A DNA stretch of 64,000 bases from Streptomyces sp. JH34. GTDB lineage: Bacteria; Actinomycetota; Actinomycetes; Streptomycetales; Streptomycetaceae. Shown one piece after another: positions 1-8,245 of the stretch. Position numbers and translations under genes: made by a program. The DNA is taken from contig NZ_JAJSOO010000001.1 in assembly GCF_029428875.1 (NCBI RefSeq), positions 6,854,501 to 6,918,500 of the forward strand. Reading direction: 5' to 3'. The notes below the pieces were generated by a model that saw only the letters and a list, made by a program, of their open reading frames with translations, ran no database searches and was not told the origin of the DNA. Numbering within the stretch: position 1 is the first letter of the stretch; every line of letters begins with the position of its first letter.

Positions 1-1483
1 CCGTGGAAGTGAACAGGCCCTTGGCGCCCCAGCGCGACGAGTGGTTGTAGACGACGTCCTGGTAGATCTTCATGCCCTTGGCGTGGGCCGCGTCGATGAG
101 GTCCTGGTAGGAGGCGCCCGCGGACTCCAGCCGGGAGTCGACCTCGTAGAAGTCGTACCCGTGGTAGCCGTGGTAGTCGTAGTCCGACCGGTTGAGCACC
201 ACCGGGGTGATCCAGACGGCCGACATGCCGAGGCCCTTGATGTAGTCGAGCTTCTCGACCAGGCCCTTGAAGTCGCCCCTGAACATGGGGTCGTCGTTGG
301 CCGCGTTGCCCGACTTCTCGTGCTGGTTGCCGCCCCGGTTGTTGGAGCTGTCACCGTCGTTGAAGCGGGCGGTGAGCACGAAGTAGATCGGGTCCTTGCG
401 GGGATCGGTGCCCAGCGGCTTCCCGGACACGGGGGCCGTGGGCTTCTCGCCGGTCGTCGCGGTCGCGGCGGCCGAGGCGGCCGACACGTTCCCCGCCGCG
501 TCGACGGCCTTGACGGTGTAGCTGTACGCCGTCTTCGCCTCCAGGCCCGTGTCGGAGAAGACCGTGGAGCCGACGTCGGTCACCACCGTTCCCTTGGTGC
601 CGCCGGTGCGGGTGACCTGGTACTTCGTCACACCGCGGTCATCGGTGGAAGGATCCCAGGTCACCACGACGGACAAGCCGTCGGCGCTCGCCGACACCTT
701 CGTTGGCGCCGTGGGTGCGCCGGTGTCCGGGGCGGCGCTCGCGCACGGGTCGGTGGCGTCGGCGGTGACCTTCCCGGCCTTCACCGTGGAGAGCCCGTCG
801 GGGACCGTGTAGTTGGTGCCGTTGTTGTTGTCCCAGACCCCGTTGCCGTTGTTGAAGGTGGCCTGCATGGAGGTGGCGGTGCCGAGGTCCACCGACTTCC
901 TGACCCAGCCGGTGCAGGCTGCCTCCATGCCGACGCCGGGCACGGTGGTCCAGGTGCCGCCCGCCGGCTGGTAGTGGAGGTTGGTGGTCGTCCAGCCGAC
1001 GGTGGCCGTCGAGTAGTAGACCGAGGCGGTGTGCGCCTCACCGGGCTCCGCACCCGTGTCCGTGCACGGGTCGCTGTGGGCCACGACCCCGTCCTTGACC
1101 GTGATGCTTCCGGTGCCCAGGGCGTAGTTCTTGCCGGCGTTGTTGTCCCAGACGCCGGAGCCGTTGTTGAAGGTCGCGGCCAGGCCGGCCGCGCCGCCCA
1201 GGCTGACGGTCTGCTTCACCCAGTCCGTACACGCGGCCTCCATGGCCACGCCAGGCACGGTGGTCCATGATCCGCCGTCGGGTGCGTAGTGCAGCTTGTA
1301 CGCCGACCAGTTCCTGGTCTTCGTGTAGTAGAAGACCGTGGCGGTGGATTCCGAGGCGGCCACGGGCACGGCCGAAACGGATCCTGGGGGCTCGGGCGAC
1401 GAGGTCAGGAGCCCCGCCGTCACCAGGGCCGCGACGGCGGCCGCTGACAGGCGTCCGAGCAGCCGCAAGGGGGTGCGTCTCAT
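1..1483 (-). CDS. Secreted alpha-amylase, GH13, with two CBM25-like modules and FN3 (3' end outside window)
   Basis: Extracellular starch-degrading enzyme; 494 residues are visible before the left edge. The order is a signal peptide (about residues 1-40), two similar starch-binding modules of the CBM25 type (each with FYYT or VYYS, an aromatic LHY segment, TTVPGV and TFNNG.GVWDNN), a fibronectin type III domain (from TAPTKVSAS), then the start of a GH13 catalytic barrel with the region-I motif DVVYNH. The catalytic Asp/Glu/Asp would lie past the edge. The start ATG at 1481-1483 follows a GGAG ribosome site and begins a clear secretion signal. The gene is not linked to the neighbouring flavoprotein. 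The family is secure; exact specificity (endo-amylase or maltogenic) cannot be judged without the C-terminus. Confidence 0.93.
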   Translation of the reverse strand, partial: MRRTPLRLLGRLSAAAVAALVTAGLLTSSPEPPGSVSAVPVAASESTATVFYYTKTRNWSAYKLHYAPDGGSWTTVPGVAMEAACTDWVKQTVSLGGAAGLAATFNNGSGVWDNNAGKNYALGTGSITVKDGVVAHSDPCTDTGAEPGEAHTASVYYSTATVGWTTTNLHYQPAGGTWTTVPGVGMEAACTGWVRKSVDLGTATSMQATFNNGNGVWDNNNGTNYTVPDGLSTVKAGKVTADATDPCASAAPDTGAPTAPTKVSASADGLSVVVTWDPSTDDRGVTKYQVTRTGGTKGTVVTDVGSTVFSDTGLEAKTAYSYTVKAVDAAGNVSAASAAATATTGEKPTAPVSGKPLGTDPRKDPIYFVLTARFNDGDSSNNRGGNQHEKSGNAANDDPMFRGDFKGLVEKLDYIKGLGMSAVWITPVVLNRSDYDYHGYHGYDFYEVDSRLESAGASYQDLIDAAHAKGMKIYQDVVYNHSSRWGAKGLFTST

Positions 1484-1872
1484 CTTGTGTGTCTCCAGGG
1501 GAGGGCCGCGGGCGGGTGGACCGCGGCTGCCGACAGCACAGCCGCTCCGCGAGCGGCCGTGAGGATCCCGCCGGAGAACCCGGACGCGCCTCGGGGTTCG
1601 GGCGAGCAGTGCGCCCTGGCAGAAATTCCTGTCAGAACCTTGCTGCAATCTCTTGCATGGTGGAAATTACCTGGGCATGACAGCTCCGTAAAGAGTCTGC
1701 GCACGCCGGGAGAAGCCGCTCGCCCATGGAATCGGTCGGGTGCGGCTGGAGGCGACGGTGGAGTGACTGTGGGAGCTGCGGGGCGGCGAGAGGGTGCGCG
1801 TCGACTGCGAGCTCGGCTACGGCGCGGGGATGATCCGCTGCCTGGGCCGGTGATCCGCGACGGCGCCGTGGA
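1484..1872. other. 389-base gap holding the amylase promoter region
   Basis: No convincing gene. The half nearest the amylase carries the CTTGC direct repeat described separately. The part near 1760-1860 has a gene-like composition on the + strand, but its reading frame is interrupted by stops and I do not recognise it. Confidence 0.5.
1639..1657. promoter_or_regulatory. Candidate amylase operator: CTTGC-N9-CTTGC direct repeat
   Basis: The sequence CTTGCTGCAATCTCTTGCA lies about 156 bases upstream of the amylase start. Direct repeats of this kind near the -35 region are known as sites of glucose/maltose control by the LacI-family protein MalR (Reg1) in Streptomyces amylase promoters. The repeat is seen; the protein is inferred. 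No convincing -10 was picked out. Confidence 0.4.
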
Positions 1873-3009
1873 TCACCCGGTACGGGCGGCGTGGCCGGTG
1901 AAGAAGCCGACGAGGCTGTGCGGGGCGTCGGCGTCGAAGCACAGCTCCTGGATCCGTGAGGCCAGGGCGGCGGATGCGGCGCTGCGGGTGAACATGGCCT
2001 CCTCGTACGTGGCGAGCGCGGCCTCGGTGTCATCCGGGTGCGCGGCGAGCGCGGTGGCGAGTCCGGCGCCGTCGTACATGGCGAGATTGGCTCCCTCGCC
2101 GGCCGGATACATCAGGTGGGCGGCGTCGCCGAGCAGCGTCACACCGGGCACCCGGCTCCAGTGGTGGTCGAGCGGCAGGGTGTTGATGGTGCGCGGGACC
2201 GGGGCGGTCTCGCCGTCGGTGATGAGGGAGGTGAGCTCCGGAGCCCAGTCGTGGAACTCGGCGGCGACACGCGCCCTGGCCCCGACCGCGTCGGTGAAGT
2301 CGATGGTGTCCATCCACTCCCGGGGCTTGTTGATCGTCACATAGGTGTGGAGGACGCCGCCTTGTTCGCGGTGGGCGCAGATCCCCTTCCCGGGGGCGAG
2401 CGCGAACAGCGAACCGCCGCCGACGGCCCGGGCGCCCGACGGGTGGCGGGTGTCGCAGTCGTACAGCCGGGTCTCGATCAAGGATGTGCCGGTGTACTCC
2501 GGTTCGGCGTCGGAGAGCAGCGGGCGGATCCGCGACCACGCCCCGTCCGCGCCGACCAGCAGGCCCGTCGTCACGGTGGCCCCGTCGGCGAACGTCACCT
2601 CGTGCAGGCCGTCCCCGAGGGCCCTGGCCGCAGTGGCCTTGCGCCCCCACCTGACCGTGTCGGCGGGCAGCGAGTCGAGGAGAATCCGCCGGAGGGCGCC
2701 GCGGTCGACCTCGGGGCGGCCGCCCGTACCGTCGTCGGGCTCGTCCAGCAGGACGGTGCCGTTCCTGTCGAGCACGCGTGACGCCTGGGCGCCCTGCTGG
2801 ACGATGCCGAGGAACTCCTCGAACAGGCCGGCCGCCCTGAGTGCGAGCTGCCCGTTGTCCTCGTGGATGTCGAGCAGGCCGCCCTGGGTGCGCGCCGCGG
2901 GCGACGCCTCCCCTTCGTAGACCGTCGCGGGGATGCCGTGGACGTGCAGGACGCGGGCGAGCGTCAGCCCGCCGAGCCCCCCGCCGATGATCGTGACCGG
3001 AGTGGTCAT
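1873..3009 (-). CDS. FAD-dependent monooxygenase, TetX-like
   Basis: Cytoplasmic class A flavoprotein monooxygenase of 378 residues. The N-terminal dinucleotide fold has IIGGGLGGLTLARVL (residues 7-21). A GGLLDIHEDNGQ-type segment and the later GDAAHLM motif (Asp about 295) align by eye with the layout of TetX, the tetracycline-hydroxylating enzyme of about 388 residues. The start at 3009 has AGGAAGGAAG upstream and is preferred over an in-frame ATG at 3102, which lies inside the operator region. It is divergent from a TetR-type regulator with three palindromes between them, so induction by a ligand, perhaps its substrate, is likely. Substrate unknown; tetracycline inactivation is only a possibility. 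Confidence 0.85.
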   Translation of the reverse strand: MTTPVTIIGGGLGGLTLARVLHVHGIPATVYEGEASPAARTQGGLLDIHEDNGQLALRAAGLFEEFLGIVQQGAQASRVLDRNGTVLLDEPDDGTGGRPEVDRGALRRILLDSLPADTVRWGRKATAARALGDGLHEVTFADGATVTTGLLVGADGAWSRIRPLLSDAEPEYTGTSLIETRLYDCDTRHPSGARAVGGGSLFALAPGKGICAHREQGGVLHTYVTINKPREWMDTIDFTDAVGARARVAAEFHDWAPELTSLITDGETAPVPRTINTLPLDHHWSRVPGVTLLGDAAHLMYPAGEGANLAMYDGAGLATALAAHPDDTEAALATYEEAMFTRSAASAALASRIQELCFDADAPHSLVGFFTGHAARTG

Positions 3010-3058
3010 GGTGCTTCCTTCCTCGCGGCGGACCGCCGGGTGAGCACGCGGAGCAGAG

Positions 3059-3130
3059 CTGGAACGGTGTTCCAGTGATTCGAGGATGGAACGCCGTTCC
3101 ACTCACTGTCAAGCTGGAACGATGTTCCAG
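3059..3130. promoter_or_regulatory. Three TetR-type operators between the monooxygenase and its regulator
   Basis: Three copies of TGGAAC-N3-GTTCCA lie at 3059-3075, 3087-3101 and 3114-3130, with centres 27-28 bases apart. The outer two extend to CTGGAAC...GTTCCAG. A minus-strand -35 TTGACA (3107-3112) sits between sites 2 and 3, and site 2 fills its spacer, so binding would block transcription of the monooxygenase. Site 3 ends 19 bases before the regulator start, consistent with autoregulation. Confidence 0.85.
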
Positions 3131-3149
3131 GACGTCTAGGGTGGGGGGC

Positions 3150-3824
3150 ATGGCAACCAGGACGCGCCGTTCGGAGCGACGGCAGGAACCGCTCTCGCGG
3201 GAGCGGATCGTCGCCGCCGCCGTGGAGATCCTCGACACGGTGGACGAGGGCGGGCTCACGTTCCGCGCGCTGGCCGAACGTCTCTCGACCGGCCCGGGCG
3301 CGATCTACTGGCACGTCACGGGCAAGGCCGAGCTCCTCGCCGCCGCCACCGACGCCGTCGTCACCACCGCCATCTCCGCCGACGACGCCGACGCGACGCC
3401 GCAGGACGCGATCCGCGCACTCGCGCTCGGCGTGTTCGACGCGTTCGACGCTCATCCGTGGGTCGGCGCCGACCTCGCTCGCACGCCGTCGCCGTCACCG
3501 TCGCCGAAACTGCGGATCTTCGAACGCATCGGCCGCCAGGTCCAGGCGCTCGGAGTCCCCGAAGCCACGCTGTTCACCGCGGCGTCCACGCTGCTGAACT
3601 ACATCCTCGGAGTCGCCGGCCAGAACGCCGCCAACACCCGGAAGGCCAGGCCGGGCGCGAACCGGACCGAGTTCCTCGACGCCACGGCTGCCGCGTGGGA
3701 GGAGCTCGACCCCGGCCGGTACGCGTTCACCCGGGACGTCGCCGGACAACTGCGCGAGCACGACGACCGTGAGGAGTTCCTCGCCGGGATCGACCTCATC
3801 CTCGGCGGAATCACGGCCAGCTGA
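3150..3824 (+). CDS. TetR/AcrR-family transcriptional repressor
   Basis: DNA-binding repressor of 224 residues. The N-terminal helix-turn-helix runs from RERIVAAAVEIL through LTFRALAERLSTGPGAIYWH (about residues 18-53), followed by a ligand-binding domain of the TetR_C kind. The ATG at 3150 is preferred over the upstream start at 3075 because that start lies inside operator DNA and a GGGGGG ribosome-site-like run precedes 3150. It is divergent from the TetX-like monooxygenase and probably represses both genes through the three palindromes in the gap. Ligand unknown. Confidence 0.9.
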   Translation: MATRTRRSERRQEPLSRERIVAAAVEILDTVDEGGLTFRALAERLSTGPGAIYWHVTGKAELLAAATDAVVTTAISADDADATPQDAIRALALGVFDAFDAHPWVGADLARTPSPSPSPKLRIFERIGRQVQALGVPEATLFTAASTLLNYILGVAGQNAANTRKARPGANRTEFLDATAAAWEELDPGRYAFTRDVAGQLREHDDREEFLAGIDLILGGITAS

Positions 3825-4027
3825 CCTCCGCGGCGGACTCCTGCCGCCTGCCGTGCGACCGGACGTCGAACCGGCCGCCGTGCGACTGGACCGCTCCCCG
3901 TGAGCCGAGCCCGTCGGGCGCCCGCCCCGGAAATCGCTCAGCGTCCGAGTGTGCCCCACGGCTACTGTGTCGAGCTCGACGTGCACGGCGCGGGCCGCCT
4001 GCAACCGAGACGGAAGTGGTGCGCGCC

Positions 4028-4594
4028 ATGGGCGACATGTGGACCGGTGAGAGGGTGCGCCTGCGAGGCGTCGAGCCCGAGGACTGGGAGGGCTTCCGGG
4101 ACCTGGCCCGGACCACCCACGACGTACGCAACGCCGACATGGTCGAACCTCCGCGCTCCGCCGAAGGCTTCCGTTCCTGGACCGCCGAGCGGGCCCGGCG
4201 GCCGCCGGGGGGCGAGGTGTTCCGCCTGGTGATCGAGGTGCTGGCGGACGGCGCGTTCGCCGGGTCCGTCACGGTCGGGGAGACGGACAGCCGCGCCGGG
4301 CGCTTCAGGACGGGTATCGAGGTCGCACGCGCCCACCGCCGCAGGGGATATGCCGCCGAGGCGACCGAACTCGTCCTCACCTACATGTTCGCCGAGCAGC
4401 GCCACCACAAGTGCGAGGTGGAGGTCTACGCCTTCAACGACGCCTCCCTGGCCCTCTACCGCCGGCTGGGCTTCGTCGAGGAGGGGCGGCTCCGCCAGCA
4501 CGAGTTCTTCGCCGGCACCCACCACGACGTCGTGCTGCTCGGCATCACCGCCGCCGAATACTGGGCCACCCACCCGCGCCCGTCGGTGCGGTGA
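4028..4594 (+). CDS. GNAT-family N-acetyltransferase (RimJ/RimL type)
   Basis: Cytoplasmic acetyl-CoA-dependent transferase of 188 residues. It shows the GERVRLRGVEPEDW opening typical of RimJ/RimL-like enzymes, the acetyl-CoA loop region around RRRGYAAEATELVL, and the late N-D-A-S-L-ALYRRLGFVEEGRLR signature. A GTG at 4016 is possible, but GGAAG lies 11 bases before the ATG at 4028, so the latter was taken. No operon partner. Substrate (protein N-terminus, antibiotic or small amine) cannot be told. Confidence 0.85.
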   Translation: MGDMWTGERVRLRGVEPEDWEGFRDLARTTHDVRNADMVEPPRSAEGFRSWTAERARRPPGGEVFRLVIEVLADGAFAGSVTVGETDSRAGRFRTGIEVARAHRRRGYAAEATELVLTYMFAEQRHHKCEVEVYAFNDASLALYRRLGFVEEGRLRQHEFFAGTHHDVVLLGITAAEYWATHPRPSVR

Positions 4595-4737
4595 ACCCCG
4601 CTCACCCCGACGGACCGGTCGACCGGGTCAGCCGATCCGCTCTCCCGCCTCCGGCTTCCGCGTCATCCGGGCGAGCCGGGCGGCCCCGGCGTGCTGGGGC
4701 ACAGGACGCCCCTCGCGGTGCGGGCACGGACCCTCGG

Positions 4738-5754
4738 TCAGGAGGACGGCGGAGGAGCCGTGCTGCCCCGGACGACCAGCCGCGTCGGGACCAGGGTGGT
4801 ACCCCGTTCCGTCGTCTCCTCCCGGATCTGCCGCAGCACCCCGTCCACGCACAGCCGACCGATCTCCGCGAAGTCCTGGTGGACGGTGGTCAGTGGTGGA
4901 AGGAACGAGGCGGAATCGGCGATGTCGTCGAACCCCACCACACTGACGTCCTCGGGCACCCGTCTGCCCTTCTCGTGCAGGGCGCGCAGGACGCCCAGCG
5001 CCATCTGGTCGTTCGCCGCGAAGATCGCGGTGCACGCGGGGTCCGCCGCCAGTGCGAGGCCCGCCGTGTATCCCGATGCCGCCGACCAGTCGCCGTCCAC
5101 CGGCGGAGGGACCGGGCGGCCCGCCCGCCGCAAGGTGTGACGCCACGCATGGGCACGGCGCTGCGCGGCGAACGACTCGGGTGGGCCGGCGACATGCACC
5201 ACGGTGCGGTGACCGAGGTCGAGCAGATGCTGCACCGCCGCCTCGGCGCCCCCGGACTGGTCGGTGTCCACCACGCTGTAACGGTCGCCCGCGTCGGAGT
5301 CGGCCACCACGAGATGGGTGTGCGGCGGAAGCGAGATGGCGGCGTCCAGCAAACGGACTTCCATGATGACGATGATGCCGTCCACCATCTGCTCGCCGAG
5401 CATGGTGACGGCTCCCCTGACGCCCGTGCTGGTGGGCGTGGCCACGGGGAGCAGGGTGATGGCGTAGCCCTCGTCCGCCGCGGAGGAGGAAATGGCCTCC
5501 AGTGTCCGTACGTTGCCCGTCGTGGCCAGCGTGAACAGGATCACGCCCAGTGTGCGGAACTTCCCGCTCTTGAGGGCGCGCGCGGCACTGTTGGGCCGGT
5601 AGTTGAGCTCCTTCATGGCGGCGAGGACACGTTCGCGGGTGTCCTCGGACACCATGGGGTGCCCGTTGGACACCCGGGACACCGTCTGTGAGGAGACTCC
5701 GGCGAGACGCGCGACATCGGCCATGGACGCCTCCTTGCGCGGAGGTCTGTCCAT
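4738..5754 (-). CDS. LacI-family transcriptional regulator
   Basis: Sugar-responsive repressor of 338 residues: LacI helix-turn-helix near the N-terminus (MADVARLAGVSSQTVSRVSN, about residues 11-30), hinge NYRPNSAARALKS, then a periplasmic-binding-protein-like sensor domain. The start at 5754 keeps the residues that normally precede the HTH; an ATG at 5724 with a perfect AAGGAGG is a real alternative and would begin directly at MADV. It is divergent from the CUT1 transporter/GH42 cluster, whose promoter carries a perfect LacI-type palindrome (6117-6132), so it most likely represses that operon until a galactoside-type oligosaccharide is present. Confidence 0.92.
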   Translation of the reverse strand: MDRPPRKEASMADVARLAGVSSQTVSRVSNGHPMVSEDTRERVLAAMKELNYRPNSAARALKSGKFRTLGVILFTLATTGNVRTLEAISSSAADEGYAITLLPVATPTSTGVRGAVTMLGEQMVDGIIVIMEVRLLDAAISLPPHTHLVVADSDAGDRYSVVDTDQSGGAEAAVQHLLDLGHRTVVHVAGPPESFAAQRRAHAWRHTLRRAGRPVPPPVDGDWSAASGYTAGLALAADPACTAIFAANDQMALGVLRALHEKGRRVPEDVSVVGFDDIADSASFLPPLTTVHQDFAEIGRLCVDGVLRQIREETTERGTTLVPTRLVVRGSTAPPPSS

Positions 5755-6072
5755 GGCTCGCCCCTGTTCCTGCACTCGTCCGCCTCCGTCGTCGTGTGAG
5801 CCTTTCACCATGTGGGGAGTGCTCGTCCGGCCGCGGGTCGTCCTCGCACCGCGTGCGTTCCTGGGGATGACCCGGCAGGGAGACTCCCTGTCGCTGCTTC
5901 ACGTCCGGACTCGTACCGCGCGGGACCGGGGGCTCGGGTCACCGGCATTTCTACCACTGCCGGACAGACGGCGCCGACACGCGGGCCCTGAGGTCACGAT
6001 GTGCTCTATCAGACGGCAGGGCTGATGGAGGACAAATCGGCGAAACTCGTCCGAGTGATTGACAATCCGGCC

Positions 6073-6101
6073 TTGACCGTTGGGAGGAGACCGTGTGAAC
6101 A
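6073..6101 (+). promoter_or_regulatory. Candidate promoter of the first CUT1/GH42 operon
   Basis: TTGACC (6073-6078), a 17-base spacer and TGAACA (6096-6101) give a plausible housekeeping promoter. Transcription would begin near 6108, just before the palindrome at 6117-6132. The rest of the 465-base gap between the LacI gene and the first permease shows nothing else that I recognise. Confidence 0.5.
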
Positions 6102-6116
6102 TCCTCTCACCGATGA

Positions 6117-6132
6117 ATGTTTACGTAAACAT
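6117..6132. promoter_or_regulatory. LacI-type operator, perfect 16-base palindrome
   Basis: ATGTTTACGTAAACAT is fully self-complementary with the central CG typical of LacI-family sites. It lies just downstream of the candidate promoter and between the LacI gene and the transporter operon, the standard position for repression. The AT-rich word is conspicuous in this GC-rich DNA. Confidence 0.85.
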
Positions 6133-6219
6133 CGGCCCTCTCAAGCACAGCGCCTCCACGATGTCCGGTGTCTCCATCCGGCCGGGGCCATGCTCAACGC
6201 CGGAACAACAGGAGTACCC

Positions 6220-7140
6220 ATGACGGCCGTTACGCCGATCACGACCGGACGCCGCCCACCGGCGGGAGGCTCCCGCAGTCGGCGCGGGCGGATGGGATGG
6301 GTCTTCGTAGGTCCCTTCATGGCCGTCTTCGCCCTGGTTTTCCTCGCGCCGATCGCCTACTCGCTGTATCTGAGCTTCTTCCGCGACCAGTTGGTGGGCG
6401 GGACGTCGTTCGTCGGCCTGGACAACTTCCAGCGTGCCTTCGAGGACGAGCAGTTCTGGGCTGCCGTCGGCCGGGTGCTCCTCTTCCTCGTGGTGCAGGT
6501 GCCCGTCATGCTCGGGCTCGCCCTGCTCATAGCCCTGGCCCTCGACAGCGGACGGCTCTACGGGAAGAGCTTCTTCCGGATCGCCGTCTTCCTGCCGTAC
6601 GCCGTGCCCGCCGTCGTCGCCACACTGATGTGGGGCTTCATCTACGGCACGCGCTTCGGGCTCGTGGGGAACATCAACGACGCCCTCGGGGTGTCCCTGC
6701 CCGACCCGCTGTCGCCCTCCCTCGTGCTGGCCAGCATCGGCAACATCGTCACCTGGGAGTTCATCGGCTACAACATGCTGATCTTCTACTCCGCGCTGCG
6801 CGTCGTGCCCAAGTCCCTCTACGAGGCCGCGGAGATCGACGGCGCCGGCGAGTGGCGGGTCATCACCGCGGTCAAGATCCCCGCGATCCGCGGCGCCCTG
6901 GTGATCGCGACGATCTTCTCGGTGATCGGCAGCTTCCAGCTGTTCAACGAGCCCAGCATCCTGCAGAGCCTGGCGCCCAACGCGATCACGACCTACTTCA
7001 CGCCCAACCTCTACACCTTCACGCTGTCCTTCTCCGGACGGCAGCAGAACTACGCGGCCACGGTCTCCCTCGTCATGGGAGTCGTCACGATGATCATCGC
7101 CTACGCGGTCCAGCTGCGCGGCATGCGAAAGGAGGCGTGA
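6220..7140 (+). CDS. CUT1 sugar ABC transporter permease (MalF type)
   Basis: Inner-membrane subunit of 306 residues with about six transmembrane segments and the EAA loop EAAEIDGAGEWRVITAVKIP near residues 201-220, which contacts the ATPase. The ATG at 6220 follows GGAG; a start at 6001 would run through the operator and is rejected. First gene of a permease-permease-lipoprotein-GH42 cluster. No ATPase is encoded here, so the transporter probably uses a shared multi-sugar ATPase of the MsiK kind, as known for Streptomyces CUT1 systems. Substrate inferred as a beta-galactosidic oligosaccharide from the GH42 neighbour. Confidence 0.92.
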   Translation: MTAVTPITTGRRPPAGGSRSRRGRMGWVFVGPFMAVFALVFLAPIAYSLYLSFFRDQLVGGTSFVGLDNFQRAFEDEQFWAAVGRVLLFLVVQVPVMLGLALLIALALDSGRLYGKSFFRIAVFLPYAVPAVVATLMWGFIYGTRFGLVGNINDALGVSLPDPLSPSLVLASIGNIVTWEFIGYNMLIFYSALRVVPKSLYEAAEIDGAGEWRVITAVKIPAIRGALVIATIFSVIGSFQLFNEPSILQSLAPNAITTYFTPNLYTFTLSFSGRQQNYAATVSLVMGVVTMIIAYAVQLRGMRKEA

Positions 7141-7143
7141 GCG

Positions 7144-8085
7144 ATGAGCGCCCCTTCCTTCACCGCCGGACAGACGCCACGGCGAACCACCCACCGCGCC
7201 CCGGCACCCCGGCGCGCCGCACGCAGGCAGCACTCGGTGACCCGGCCGCGCCGCAGCACGGTGCTCACACTCCTCATGGGCCTGACCGCGATCTACGCGC
7301 TCCTGCCGCTGGCCTGGCTCGTCATCAACGCCACCAAGACGCAGAAGGGCCTTTTCGACTCCTTCGGCCTCTGGTTCAGCGGGGACTTCGCCCTCTGGGA
7401 CAACATCTCGCAGACGCTGACCTACGACGACGGCATCTTCGTCCGCTGGTTCCTCAACACCCTGCTGTACGTGGTCGTGGGCGCCGGCGGCGCGACGTTC
7501 CTGGCGGTCCTCGGCGGTTACGGCCTGGCCAAGTTCGACTTCGCGGGCAAGCGGGCCGTCTTCGCCACCGTCATCGGAGCGGTGGCCGTGCCCGCGACCG
7601 CGCTGGCCGTCCCCACCTTCCTCATGTTCAGCAAGATGGGCCTCACCAACACGCCGTGGGCCGTCATCATCCCGTCCCTGATCTCGCCGTTCGGGCTCTA
7701 CCTCATGTGGGTGTTCGCCGCCGAGGCCATCCCCACCGAACTCCTGGAAGCCGCCCGGGTGGACGGTTCCGGCGAGCTGCGGACGTTCTTCCAGGTCGCA
7801 CTCCCGCTGCTGACGCCGGGCATCGTGACCGTGCTGCTGTTCACCATGGTGCAGACCTGGAACAACTACTTCCTGCCCCTGATCATGATCAAGAACCCGG
7901 ACTGGTACCCGCTGACCCTGGGCCTGAACGCCTGGAACCAGCAGGCCTCCACCGCGGGCGGCCAGCCGGTCTTCAACCTGGTCATCACGGGTTCCCTGCT
8001 GACGATCGTGCCGCTGATCGTCGCCTTCCTGCTGCTCCAGCGCTACTGGCAGTCCGGACTGGCGGCGGGCAGCGTCAAGGGGTGA
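7144..8085 (+). CDS. CUT1 sugar ABC transporter permease (MalG type)
   Basis: Second inner-membrane subunit, 313 residues, beginning 3 bases after the first permease, with AAAGGAGG inside the end of that gene as ribosome site. It has a basic N-terminal tail of about 40 residues, roughly six membrane segments, and the EAA loop EAARVDGSGELRTFFQVALP near residues 202-221. Clearly co-transcribed and co-translated with the gene before it. Confidence 0.93.
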   Translation: MSAPSFTAGQTPRRTTHRAPAPRRAARRQHSVTRPRRSTVLTLLMGLTAIYALLPLAWLVINATKTQKGLFDSFGLWFSGDFALWDNISQTLTYDDGIFVRWFLNTLLYVVVGAGGATFLAVLGGYGLAKFDFAGKRAVFATVIGAVAVPATALAVPTFLMFSKMGLTNTPWAVIIPSLISPFGLYLMWVFAAEAIPTELLEAARVDGSGELRTFFQVALPLLTPGIVTVLLFTMVQTWNNYFLPLIMIKNPDWYPLTLGLNAWNQQASTAGGQPVFNLVITGSLLTIVPLIVAFLLLQRYWQSGLAAGSVKG

Positions 8086-8245
8086 CCCGCACCACGGCTC
8101 CACCGGCCACCCGATCTCCGCGCTCCGGAACCGGTTCCCCCCGGTCCTCGACCGGCGCGGCGTACCACCCCTCTCCAACTTCGCACCCCCGTGCGGACGT
8201 TCCAGGGTTCGTGCACCACCCACACCACAACGGAGTAGAGCAATT

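Noticed and set aside
1760..1860. Gene-like peptide fragments on the + strand between the amylase and the monooxygenase
   Set aside because: The frame is broken by stops and no family could be recognised; not strong enough to call a pseudogene.
8127..8138. GGAACCGGTTCC palindrome before the first binding-protein gene as a regulator site
   Set aside because: Twelve-base GC-rich palindromes arise often by chance here, and it lies inside an operon rather than at a promoter.
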